A program made the position numbers and the translations under genes. A stretch of 64,000 nt of DNA from Streptantibioticus_C sp963761325 (GTDB lineage: Bacteria; Actinomycetota; Actinomycetes; Streptomycetales; Streptomycetaceae), in assembly GCA_963761325.1 (NCBI GenBank), contig CAVXGZ010000008.1, positions 186,001-250,000 on the forward strand, read 5' to 3'. Positions 15,317-23,578 of this stretch are shown piece by piece (positions within the stretch are counted from its first letter, which is position 1; each line of letters starts with the position of its first letter). The notes beneath the pieces are model-generated. The model was not told the DNA's origin. It did no database searches and worked only from the letters and a program-made list of their open reading frames with translations.

Positions 15317-16780
15317 TTGAACAGAGCAGTGGCATGCGCGGTGGCGGTCGTCGCGACACTCGCGGCGACAGCGGGAGCCATATCCGTCACCACCCAGCTG
15401 ACCTCGCACGACGCCGCCACCGCCCGCCGTCCCGTCTGCGACCGGTATTGCGACGGGCGGGCCCCCGACCTTTCGCCGCCGGATCCGGCCACCGTCACCA
15501 CCCACCGGTCCTCGCGCGAGATAACGCTGCACCTCGACGACAAGGACGCGATGGGCTGGGCGTCCATCGGCAACGGCTCCCCCGGCGACGAGATCTGGCT
15601 GGAGCGCTCCTTCGACGCCGGGCGCACCTGGAACTCCGGCGGCAGACTCGGCGACACCCGAATACCGGTCGGCCGGCGAAGCCGGCACACGCCGATGTAC
15701 AACAACGACGACTGGGCGGATCACGGAGTCGGCGTGCTGCGCGCCTGCGCGCAGGTCACGGGACACGTGACCTGCACCTCTTGGACTCGCACCACATGGA
15801 ACGCCGGCAACCGTCGCACCGCCGCCGCCACCGCCGAGATGGAGTTCTACGACTACCGCACCGGCCTGTTCGACACCACCGGCTGGTGGAACTCGGCGAA
15901 CGCTCTGGACGCCGTCATCGACAACATGCGGATCACCGGCATGGACAGCTACCGCTACGCCATCAGCCGCACCTACGACCGCAACGTCGGCGCCTACGAC
16001 GGCCAGTTCCGCAACAAGTACCTTGACGACACCGGCTGGTGGGGTCTGACCTGGGTCGCCGCCTACGACGCCACCGGCGACCGCCGCTATCTCGACACGG
16101 CCCGCGCCGACGCCGACCACATGGCCGCCTACTGGAGCGGCACCTGCGGCGGAGGCGTCTGGTGGAACACCTCCAAAAGGTACAAGGACGCCATCACGAA
16201 CGCGATCTACATCGAGCTCAACGCCGAGCTGCATGTGCGCACCCCTGGTGACACCACCGATCTCCGGCGGGCCGAGGACGACTGGACCTGGTTCAGGGGC
16301 ACCGGGATGATCAACGGCTCGGATCTGGTCGACGACGGCATCGACCGGTCGACGTGCCATGTCGGCGGCCATCAGACCGTCTGGTCGTACAACCAGGGGG
16401 TCCTGGTCGGCGGACTCACCGATCTCTACCGGGCGGCCGGCGACCCCTCCGTGCTGGCGGCCGCACGCCGGATCGCGGACGCCAACACCACGTCCCCCTC
16501 GCTCAACACCGCCGGCATCCTCACCGACCCCTGCGAGGCGAGCGGATGCGGCCCTGATCCGCTCTCCTTCAAGGGCGCCGACATACGAGGGCTGGCCGAG
16601 CTGAATGCCGTGCTGCCCACGCACCCCTATACCTGGTACCTCGATCGCCAGGCCGGCCTTGCCCAGGCGGACGACAGCAATTCCCTCGACCAGTTCGGGC
16701 CGCACTGGGCAGGCCCGCCGGGCAAGGTGAACGCCGCCAGCCAGCAGAGCGCACTCGACGCAGTGGACGCGGCACCCTGA
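15317..16780 (+). CDS. Secreted glycoside hydrolase family 76 protein (alpha-1,6-mannanase-like)
   Basis: A 487-residue secreted protein starting at TTG 15317, chosen because CAGGAG ends 7 nt upstream. A signal sequence (ACAVAVVATLAATAGAISV) is followed by an extra region of about 130 residues rich in RTWNSGGRLGDTRIP-like beta structure, then an alpha/alpha-barrel. The barrel has repeated GWWNSANAL, DDTGWWGLTW, GGVWWNTSK and YNQGVLVGGL motifs of GH76. Asp237-Asp238 in KYLDDTGWWG match the catalytic DD pair of the family. GH76 enzymes are endo-alpha-1,6-mannanases. It is followed by a PIG-V-like mannosyltransferase, so the pair may make or trim a cell-surface mannan. Substrate is inferred from family only. 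Confidence 0.8.
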   Translation: MNRAVACAVAVVATLAATAGAISVTTQLTSHDAATARRPVCDRYCDGRAPDLSPPDPATVTTHRSSREITLHLDDKDAMGWASIGNGSPGDEIWLERSFDAGRTWNSGGRLGDTRIPVGRRSRHTPMYNNDDWADHGVGVLRACAQVTGHVTCTSWTRTTWNAGNRRTAAATAEMEFYDYRTGLFDTTGWWNSANALDAVIDNMRITGMDSYRYAISRTYDRNVGAYDGQFRNKYLDDTGWWGLTWVAAYDATGDRRYLDTARADADHMAAYWSGTCGGGVWWNTSKRYKDAITNAIYIELNAELHVRTPGDTTDLRRAEDDWTWFRGTGMINGSDLVDDGIDRSTCHVGGHQTVWSYNQGVLVGGLTDLYRAAGDPSVLAAARRIADANTTSPSLNTAGILTDPCEASGCGPDPLSFKGADIRGLAELNAVLPTHPYTWYLDRQAGLAQADDSNSLDQFGPHWAGPPGKVNAASQQSALDAVDAAP

Positions 16781-17042
16781 CCATCGGACGAAGGCCGGGT
16801 ATCGATCCGCTTCCCGATGGAACCTCCGGAGGGTGATCGGCATCTTTATCCGCAGACATCGGTCTCCGAGTACCGATGAACGGACCTTCCCGCCCTTTGG
16901 TCATCATTCTCTCGGCCGCGAGAGGAATGGAACATGCCTCGGGACGCGTGAATCCCCTGTTCGGAGGCCAGTCAAATGATCGTATACATTGACATAGTTA
17001 CTCGCGCACGGTTCCGCGTTGCCTCCTGAGACGGAGCGTTCC

Positions 17043-18293
17043 ATGCCTGACACGATGTCCATTTCCGGTCTTACCGAAAAGGACGGTCACAAAGATTCGA
17101 CAAGAACAAGTCGTGTCGGTCCGGCATCCTTTGGCGACCGGCTGTCCGAACTGCTGCGGCGTGAGCCGGTGCGCGTGCGTTTCGACCGCCGCGAGGCACT
17201 GAACGCGGCCGGGCTCTATCTGGCGATTGCCGTTGTCGGCTTCGGGGTACTGATGGCGATCAGCCATTTTCGCGGTTACCACGCGGAGTACGTACTGACG
17301 CGGTGGGACAGCGGGAACTATATTCGCGTCGCCAAGGGCGGCTATCCGAGTCGCCTGACGTACGCCGTGAACGGGCTGCCCAAGTACAACACGCTCGCGT
17401 TCTTCCCCATGGTGCCCGCGCTGATCCGTGTCGTGCACCTGGTGACGTTCCTGCCCTTGCCGTACGCCGGAGTCGTGGTCTCGTGGGTGATGGCGACCGT
17501 GGCCGCGGTCGGGGTGCACACACTGGCCAGGTCCATCTTCGGAGCCCGCTCCGGATACGCGTGTGTCGGGCTGTGGGCGTGTTCGCCGTACGCCTTCGCG
17601 CTGTGGGTTCCCTACTCCGAGGCCACGTTCACCGCCTTCCTGATGTGGACGCTGATCGCGGTCGTGGCACGGCGCTGGGTGTGGGCGGGCGTGCTGTGCG
17701 CGCTGGCCGGCACGGTCCGGCCCACCTCGTCCGTGCTCGTGGTGGCGGTGGCGGTCAGCGCGGTCCGGGCGCTGCTGCTTCGCCGGGGTGGTGGACGGCC
17801 CTGGGTGGCGCTGGGCCTGGCTCCGCTCGGGCTCCTCTTCAGCTGGCTGTACCTGGGCAGCCGGATCGGGCGGCTCGACGGCTGGTTCCTCGCGGAGAAG
17901 GCCTGGGGGCAGCAGTTCGACTTCGGCGTGGGCAGCCTGCGGTTCCTTGAGAGGATGGTCACCTACCAGAGCACGGACATACGCTATCCGGTGGTGCTGA
18001 CGGTGATCCTCGCCGTGGCTGTGGGTGTTCTCGCGCTGGCCTTGGACCGTCAGGTGCCGTGGCCCTTGGTGCTGACGCTCGCCGGGGCGTGGGAGCTGAT
18101 GTTCGGCACGCCCGGTTCGCCGCTGTCCAAGCCACGGTTCGTGCTGCCGTTCCTGCCGATCATGCTTCTGCTGGTGATGCGGCCCATCGCCCGGCTGCCG
18201 CGCGTGGTGCAGGGCTCCATCTTCGGCTGCGGCACGGTCTTCGCCGGCTGGTACGGGTTCGGCCTGCTGGTGTTGTTCAAGAACTCCCCGTGA
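17043..18293 (+). CDS. PIG-V-like (GT76) membrane mannosyltransferase
   Basis: A 416-residue integral membrane protein with about nine hydrophobic segments. The motif RWDSGNYIRVAKGGYP after the first membrane helix is the conserved luminal-loop sequence of PIG-V/GPI mannosyltransferase-2-like proteins, where the Asp is catalytic; FFPMVPALIRVV follows as expected. Bacterial relatives transfer mannose from polyprenyl-phosphate-mannose to cell-surface glycans. ATG 17043 has ACGGAG 6 nt upstream; a TTG at 17019 is in frame but less likely. TTGACA occurs at 16989-16994, but no good -10 follows. It lies 262 bp beyond the GH76 gene on the same strand. Confidence 0.75.
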   Translation: MPDTMSISGLTEKDGHKDSTRTSRVGPASFGDRLSELLRREPVRVRFDRREALNAAGLYLAIAVVGFGVLMAISHFRGYHAEYVLTRWDSGNYIRVAKGGYPSRLTYAVNGLPKYNTLAFFPMVPALIRVVHLVTFLPLPYAGVVVSWVMATVAAVGVHTLARSIFGARSGYACVGLWACSPYAFALWVPYSEATFTAFLMWTLIAVVARRWVWAGVLCALAGTVRPTSSVLVVAVAVSAVRALLLRRGGGRPWVALGLAPLGLLFSWLYLGSRIGRLDGWFLAEKAWGQQFDFGVGSLRFLERMVTYQSTDIRYPVVLTVILAVAVGVLALALDRQVPWPLVLTLAGAWELMFGTPGSPLSKPRFVLPFLPIMLLLVMRPIARLPRVVQGSIFGCGTVFAGWYGFGLLVLFKNSP

Positions 18294-18402
18294 CGTGAGG
18301 TCGCTCCGGCCTCCTCCGCGGCGTCGACGGGACCGGCCGGCGCACCGCGGGTCCGCGTAGCCTGTCACCACCACGAGCGGCGGCGGACCACCAGGAGGCG
18401 GC

Positions 18403-19218
18403 GTGACCGGTGAGGAGACGGATCGGGCGCGGTTCGTGGAGCGGTGGGAGCGGTGGCGGGCGGAGCGGGAGCGGGCGTTGACGGATCCGCACGGCTTTCT
18501 CGCGGTCACCAGCCTGCGGTGGCTGGACGGCGAGCCGACCCGGTTCCCGGACGCGCCCGGTGCCTGGCACACCGGGGACGAGGGCGTGGTGGTCGAGCTG
18601 GCGGAGGGCGAGGAGCTGACCGTCGGGCGCGTCGCGGTGCGCGGCCGGTACGGGTTCGGGGTGCTGGCGGAACGGGCCGGGGTGAACGCCGTGGCGGGCG
18701 ACGCGGTGATCGAGGTCGCCCGGCGCGGCGGGCACGACATCCTGCGCCCGCGCCACCCGGACAGTCCGCTGCGCGTGGCGCACTCCCCCACCCCGGTGTA
18801 CCCGCCGGATCCCCGCTGGGCACGCCCCGGCCGCTTCGTGCCGTTCGAGACGCCGCGCACGGTGACGGTGGGCGCCGCGGTCGAGGGCCTGCTGCACGTC
18901 TACGACGCCCCGGGCCGGATCGAGTTCGCGGTCGACGGGGTGACGTACCGGCTCACCGCGTTCAACGGGCAGCGCCCGGGAAGCCTCCACGTGCTGTTCA
19001 CCGACGCCACCTCAGGCGTGACGACCTACGCGGCGAACCGCTCGCTGTCGGTGGCGGCGCCCGACGAGCACGGCGCGCTGGTCATCGACTTCAACCGGGC
19101 GACGAACCTGCCCTGCGCCTACACCGACCTGGCCACCTGCCCGCTGCCGCCCGCCGAGAACCGGCTGCCGCTCGCCGTGGAGGCCGGCGAGCGGATCCCG
19201 CTGGAACGGCTCGCCTGA
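18403..19218 (+). CDS. DUF1684-family protein
   Basis: A 271-residue cytoplasmic protein of the DUF1684 family. It begins with a helix RFVERWERWRAERERALTDP, then the family signature GFLAVTSLRWLDGEP; the conserved end is DFNRATNLPCAYTDLATCPL, then PPAENRLPLAVEAGE. The function is unknown. GTG 18403 has CAGGAGG a few bases upstream. It is convergent with the SnoaL-like gene, 14 bp away. Confidence 0.8.
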   Translation: MTGEETDRARFVERWERWRAERERALTDPHGFLAVTSLRWLDGEPTRFPDAPGAWHTGDEGVVVELAEGEELTVGRVAVRGRYGFGVLAERAGVNAVAGDAVIEVARRGGHDILRPRHPDSPLRVAHSPTPVYPPDPRWARPGRFVPFETPRTVTVGAAVEGLLHVYDAPGRIEFAVDGVTYRLTAFNGQRPGSLHVLFTDATSGVTTYAANRSLSVAAPDEHGALVIDFNRATNLPCAYTDLATCPLPPAENRLPLAVEAGERIPLERLA

Positions 19219-19232
19219 CGCCTCCCCGGCGG

Positions 19233-19646
19233 TCAGTCGCCCGCCGCGCCGTTCAACGGGACGCGGCGGGCGGAGACCGTGCGGTGGCAGATGCGCCAGC
19301 CGTCCGGGCGGCGTACGACGGTGTCCTCGTAGGAGACCGAGCCGCATGAGCCGTCGGCCCGGATGCCGAGGCCCTTGGACCGCACGCGGGCGCGGTCGGC
19401 AGCCAGTTGCGTGACGACCACGTTGGTGACGTGGTGGGCCACCGGGTTCGCGGCGCCCAGCGCGAGCGCCGCGTCGCGGATCGCGGCGACGCCGACCAGT
19501 CGGCCCTGGCCGAAGTCGGCGAGGTCGTAGACGACGTCCTCGGTGAACAGTTCCTCGAACCGGTCGAGGCTTCCGTCGTCGACGACGTGGCCGTGCAGCG
19601 CGATCAGTTCGGTGATGGCCAAGCGGTCCTCGACGGGCAGTGCCAT
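19233..19646 (-). CDS. SnoaL-like/nuclear transport factor 2-fold protein
   Basis: A 137-residue protein with an NTF2-like fold (RLAITELIALHGHVVDDGSL, then FEELFTEDVVYDLADFG; C-terminal RPDGWRICHRTVSAR). The opening helix pattern is that of SnoaL_4-type dehydratase/isomerase-like proteins; the His at position 19 and Asp at 41 sit where catalytic residues occur in some members. Function cannot be assigned. It lies 63 bp downstream of thrC on the same strand. Confidence 0.65.
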   Translation of the reverse strand: MALPVEDRLAITELIALHGHVVDDGSLDRFEELFTEDVVYDLADFGQGRLVGVAAIRDAALALGAANPVAHHVTNVVVTQLAADRARVRSKGLGIRADGSCGSVSYEDTVVRRPDGWRICHRTVSARRVPLNGAAGD

Positions 19647-19709
19647 GGTGTCCCCCTGTGTCGCCCCGGCGCCTCGGTGCGGCGCGGTCTCCCGGGCGAT
19701 GCTGCCAGG

Positions 19710-20936
19710 TCAGCCGGCCGGGCGCGGCGGAATGCGGGAGCCCGGCTCGAGCGTGGGGACGTCGACGGGCACGGTCTCGGGGTACTTGATGCCGCTTCCG
19801 GTGTTGAGGATCACCGTCCGGTCGGAAGCCGCGAGCCAGCCGGACTCCCGCAGCCGCTTCGCCGCGGCCAGGCAGGCCGCGCCCTCGGGGCAGATGAAGG
19901 TGCCCTCGCGGGTGGCGAGCCGGCGCTGCTCGGCGAGGATCTCGGCGTCGCCGACCGCGATCGCCGTGCCGTCGGTCTCGCGGACGGCGTCCAGGACCAG
20001 GAAGTCGCCGAGCGCCTTGGGGACGGTGATGCCGAACGCGACGGTGTGCGCGTCGGGGAACGGCTCGCTGACGCGCGCGCCGCTCTCGTAGGCCCGCACG
20101 ATCGGCGCGCACCCCTCGGCCTGGACGGCGACCAGCCGGGGCGGCGGGCCGCTGGTCCAGCCGAGTTCGCGCATCTCCCGCAGCGCCTTGTGGATGCCGA
20201 TCAGGCCGACGCCGCCGCCGGCCGGGTAGAGGATCACGTCGGGGGTGCGCCAGCCCAGTTGTTCGGCGATCTCGTAGCCCATCGTCTTCTTGCCCTCCAG
20301 GCGGTAGGGCTCCTTGAGCGTGGAGACCTCCTGGTAGCCCGGGCGTTCCGCGACGGCGGCGTTGACCAGTTTTCCGGCGTCGCCGATGAGCCCGTCGACG
20401 AGGTAGAGCTCGGAGCCGGCGGCGACGCATTCGGCCCGGGTGATGACGGGGGCGTCCACCGGCATGGCGATCATGCTGCGCAGCCCGGCCCGCGCGGCGT
20501 ACAGGGCCCACGCGGCGCCCGCGTTGCCGTTGGTGGGCATCGCGACGCCGGTGACGCCGAGTTCGCGGGCCCGCGAGACGCCGACCGCGGCGCCGCGGGC
20601 CTTGAAGGTGCCGGTGGGGATCAGCCCCTCGTCCTTCATCAGCAGGCCCGGGACGCCGATGGCGGCGCCGTAGGAGGGCAGCGGCAGCAGCGGGGTCATG
20701 CCCTCGCCCATCGAGACGATGTTCGCCTCGTCGCGGACCGGCAGCACCTCGTGGTAGCGCCACAGGGTCGGCGGACGGAGGGCGATCTCGGCGGGCGTGA
20801 CGGTGCCGGCCACCCGTTCCAGGTCGTAGCGGGCGAGCAGCGGGACGCCCGCCGCGCTGACCCCCTGCACCGCGTCGGCGTCGTAGCGCTCCCCGGTCCG
20901 GGAGCACTCCAGGTGGCTCAGCGCCGAGTAGGGCAT
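19710..20936 (-). CDS. thrC: Threonine synthase
   Basis: A 408-residue PLP enzyme that converts O-phosphohomoserine to threonine. The cysteine-containing N-terminal LECSRTGERYDAD is typical of actinobacterial ThrC. PLP-binding Lys112 lies in IPTGTFKARG; NGNAGAAWA binds the PLP carboxylate side and YPAGGGVGLIG is the phosphate loop. The C-terminal FICPEGAACLAAAKRL and ILNTGSG complete the fold. Length suits class II-type short threonine synthases. It stands apart from hom and thrB, so it is either a second copy or a dispersed gene. ATG 20936 has AAGGAG 6 bp upstream. Confidence 0.85.
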   Translation of the reverse strand: MPYSALSHLECSRTGERYDADAVQGVSAAGVPLLARYDLERVAGTVTPAEIALRPPTLWRYHEVLPVRDEANIVSMGEGMTPLLPLPSYGAAIGVPGLLMKDEGLIPTGTFKARGAAVGVSRARELGVTGVAMPTNGNAGAAWALYAARAGLRSMIAMPVDAPVITRAECVAAGSELYLVDGLIGDAGKLVNAAVAERPGYQEVSTLKEPYRLEGKKTMGYEIAEQLGWRTPDVILYPAGGGVGLIGIHKALREMRELGWTSGPPPRLVAVQAEGCAPIVRAYESGARVSEPFPDAHTVAFGITVPKALGDFLVLDAVRETDGTAIAVGDAEILAEQRRLATREGTFICPEGAACLAAAKRLRESGWLAASDRTVILNTGSGIKYPETVPVDVPTLEPGSRIPPRPAG

Positions 20937-21070
20937 GGGTCTCCTTCGCCGGGTCGGAGCGGACCGTCGGGTCCTGGACGAGAGGCTATCAACCCGAGTC
21001 CGCAGGTCGGCGGCCCTGGTCCGGCGGCGGTCAGGCGCGGACGGGTCGGCGTCTCACGGCCGCGACGGCC

Positions 21071-22165
21071 TCACCGGGTGTCGTGCCGCAGCGGGTCGGA
21101 CCCGCTCTCGCGCCGGGGTTGGCCCGGGACGCCGGCCGGCCCGCGGCGGACCGGCGCGGTGGAGGCGCGGACGACCAGCCGGGCGGGCGGCATCTCCACG
21201 TCGGCGACGGGCTTGCCCTCGACGAGGTCGAGCAGCGTGCGGGCGGCGGCCCGGCCCCAGCCGAACGGATCGCTGCGCACGCTGGTCAGCGCGGGGCTGA
21301 CGTGGGCGGCCAGTTCGGTGTCGTCGAAGCCGGTGATGGACAACTCCCCCGGCACGTCGATGCCGTACTCGCGGGCCACGGTCAGCCCGGCGATGGCCAT
21401 GACGTCGTTGGCGTACACGATGGCCGTCGGCGGATCGTCGCCGTCCAGCAGCGTCCGCGTGGCCTGCGCGCCGCCGGCGGCCGAGAAGTCGGACACCACG
21501 CAGGGGCCGGGAGGCAGTTCGGCGGCCGCCAGCGCGGTTTCCCAGGCGGCGCGACGGGTGACACCGTGCAGGAAGTCGCTCGGGCCGGCGACGTGGGCGA
21601 TGCGTTCGTGTCCCCGTTCCCGCAGGTGCGTCATGACCGCGGTGATCGCGGACCGGTCGTCGACGAGCACCGCCGGGAACGGGCTGGGCACGTCGGGCCG
21701 GCCCAACGTCACGACGGGTACGCGCAGTTCCTGGAGCATGGTGATGCGGTGGTCGGCGATACGCAGGTCGAGGAGGAATAATCCGTCCACCCGCCCGTCG
21801 GCGGCGAGGCGGCGATAACTGTCCTCCTCCGCCTGTCGGTCCGGTGCGACCTGCAGGACGAGCGCCTGCCCCTGGTCGGTGAGCACCCGTTCGACGCCGG
21901 CGATGAAGTTGATGAAGAACGGGTCCGCGCCGAGCGTCTCCGGCGGCCGCGCGATGACCAGGCCGACGGCGTACGCGCGGGAGGTGGACAGGGCCCGGGC
22001 CCGGTGGCTCGGGGTCCAGCCCAGGACCTTCGCGACCTCCAGGATCCGGGCGCGGGTCTCCTCGGCCACTCCGGGGCGGCCGTTGAGCGCGAACGACACG
22101 GCTCCCTTCGACACCCCGGCGGCCCGCGCGACCTCGGAGATCGTCGGCCGAGCCCGTTCCGCCAC
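21071..22165 (-). CDS. LacI-family transcriptional regulator
   Basis: A 364-residue regulator. The N-terminal HTH is TISEVARAAGVSKGAVSFAL, then NGRPGVAEETRARI, the canonical LacI headpiece including the hinge. The periplasmic-binding-like core follows (LVIARPPETLGADPFFINFI; FDDTELAAHVSPALTSVR). GTG 22165 is preferred: AAAGGGAG stands 6 nt upstream and the family start follows directly; a longer frame would add an unsupported 24 residues. It lies next to a sugar-uptake locus on the same strand, and a LacI-type palindrome is found far upstream of that locus (33326), so it is the probable regulator. Confidence 0.85.
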   Translation of the reverse strand: MAERARPTISEVARAAGVSKGAVSFALNGRPGVAEETRARILEVAKVLGWTPSHRARALSTSRAYAVGLVIARPPETLGADPFFINFIAGVERVLTDQGQALVLQVAPDRQAEEDSYRRLAADGRVDGLFLLDLRIADHRITMLQELRVPVVTLGRPDVPSPFPAVLVDDRSAITAVMTHLRERGHERIAHVAGPSDFLHGVTRRAAWETALAAAELPPGPCVVSDFSAAGGAQATRTLLDGDDPPTAIVYANDVMAIAGLTVAREYGIDVPGELSITGFDDTELAAHVSPALTSVRSDPFGWGRAAARTLLDLVEGKPVADVEMPPARLVVRASTAPVRRGPAGVPGQPRRESGSDPLRHDTR

Positions 22166-22239
22166 CGCCGACTCCCTTTCCGATGACCGGCTCGCCGCCC
22201 GGCGCCGACACGCCGCGGACACGCCGGAGGTGTTCACGC

Positions 22240-22255
22240 GGCCGGTCGTCCGGCC
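22240..22255 (-). terminator. Weak hairpin between the sugar operon and lacI
   Basis: GGCCGG TCGT CCGGCC forms a 6-bp stem 12 bp beyond the stop of the acetyltransferase gene. It may partly terminate the operon before the LacI gene. Confidence 0.3.
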
Positions 22256-22267
22256 CCGCGAACGCGT

Positions 22268-23578
22268 CTAGAACTGAGTAATACAGTGTGGCACGGCCTC
22301 GCGTGCCATCAGCGCGTCGAACGCGTCGTGGGCGGCGGGTGAACGAGCGGTGACGCGTCCCGCCGCGGCCAGCACACGAGCCCGCACGCCGCCCAGGTAC
22401 AGCGAACCGAACGCCGAGACGTCCATCGACACGTCGCACGGCGCGTCGGCGTCGGCCGCGACGGTCACCGACGCCACGCCGTCACGTACCACCAGGTGGT
22501 AGACGCCCGCGCTGATCCCGAGCGGGTCCGAGATCGCGATCCGGACCTCGCCGTCGGTGTCGTAGCCGCGGGCGCGCAGCGCGGTCGCCGGGTCGAGTAC
22601 CCGGAGCCAGAGGACGTCCTCCTCGCCGACCACCCGGAAGCCCCTGCGGTCCTTGACGGCCCAGGGCAGCGGGTCGGTCGCCGGGGCCTGCCGGTACCCG
22701 ACCAGCGTGACGAGATCGATGGAGGCGAGGTACTCCCACAGGCCGAAGTACGCGTCCTGGCACGCGTGGACGATGTCCGTCACCTCGATCGCCCCCGGCC
22801 GTCCGGACCGCTCCACGAACCGGTAGCTCACGTAGCCGTCGACCCGGCCCGCCGGGTCGTAGTGCAGGGCCGCGCGCACCGACGGATCGCGCAGCGGCCG
22901 GTCCTCCGCCCAGATCCCGGCGATCTTCGACGGGTAGAACGCCTGCCGCGTGATCGAGCCGGCCGTCCGCTCGTGGAAGCGGTCGAACACCTGCGGAGAC
23001 ACCGTCAGCAGGGCGGCCGGGTCGGCCACTTCGACGCGGCCGGCCGGCGGGTGACGGAGAGCGAACCGGTCACCGGTGTCGAGTTCCACGTGCCGGGCGA
23101 ACACCGCGGGTCCGAAGCCGAAGCGCTCGTAGATCGTCGCCTCCGAGGCGTGCAGCGCGGCCACCGCCAGGCCGTCCGCCGCGGCCCGCCGCAGGTCGGC
23201 CGAGATGATCGCACGCAGCAGCCCCCGGCGCCGGTGCGTGGCCCGGACGGTCACGTCGGCGATCAACCGCACGTCGAGGGGTTCGCCTCCGCCGACGTTC
23301 ATCGACTTCACGAAGGTGGCGTAGGTCGCCACCGGCCGTCCGGCATCCCACGCGTGCGGCGGGGCGCCCGCGGTGTAGGCACCGGTGAGCACCCGGTCCT
23401 CCGCCGCGAACGACGCCGACACGCGCGCCATGTGCTCGGCGGTGGGGGCGGGCTGATGGAAGGTGAGCGCGGCCGCTTCCAGCCAGGCGGCGGTCTCCGC
23501 GTCGGCCGCGCCCTCGCCGCCCGGCCGGAACGATCGCAACCGGTAACCGCCGCAGCCGGCTTCGGCATCGGCGCTCAT
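22268..23578 (-). CDS. Eis-like GNAT acetyltransferase with SCP2-like C-terminus
   Basis: A 436-residue protein with the three-part layout of the Eis family: N-terminal GNAT (VRLIADVTVRATHRRRGLLR, then AIISADLRRA), a middle degenerate GNAT (VDGYVSYRFV), and a C-terminal sterol-carrier-like domain ending in a free carboxylate (REAVPHCITQF). Eis-type enzymes acetylate amines on drugs, proteins or sugars; the terminal carboxylate commonly acts as general base. ATG 23578 overlaps the stop of the upstream gene by 4 bp (ATGA), so its translation is coupled to the sugar locus. Its role there may be acetylation of an amino sugar, but this is inference. Confidence 0.75.
   Translation of the reverse strand: MSADAEAGCGGYRLRSFRPGGEGAADAETAAWLEAAALTFHQPAPTAEHMARVSASFAAEDRVLTGAYTAGAPPHAWDAGRPVATYATFVKSMNVGGGEPLDVRLIADVTVRATHRRRGLLRAIISADLRRAAADGLAVAALHASEATIYERFGFGPAVFARHVELDTGDRFALRHPPAGRVEVADPAALLTVSPQVFDRFHERTAGSITRQAFYPSKIAGIWAEDRPLRDPSVRAALHYDPAGRVDGYVSYRFVERSGRPGAIEVTDIVHACQDAYFGLWEYLASIDLVTLVGYRQAPATDPLPWAVKDRRGFRVVGEEDVLWLRVLDPATALRARGYDTDGEVRIAISDPLGISAGVYHLVVRDGVASVTVAADADAPCDVSMDVSAFGSLYLGGVRARVLAAAGRVTARSPAAHDAFDALMAREAVPHCITQF

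Noticed and set aside
16989..17017. TTGACA as promoter of the PIG-V-like gene
   Set aside because: No acceptable -10 at 16-19 bp; left as a note only.
22166..22267. LacI operator in front of its own gene
   Set aside because: Nothing resembling CTAAAC-N2-GTTTAG is present there; only a short GC hairpin is seen.
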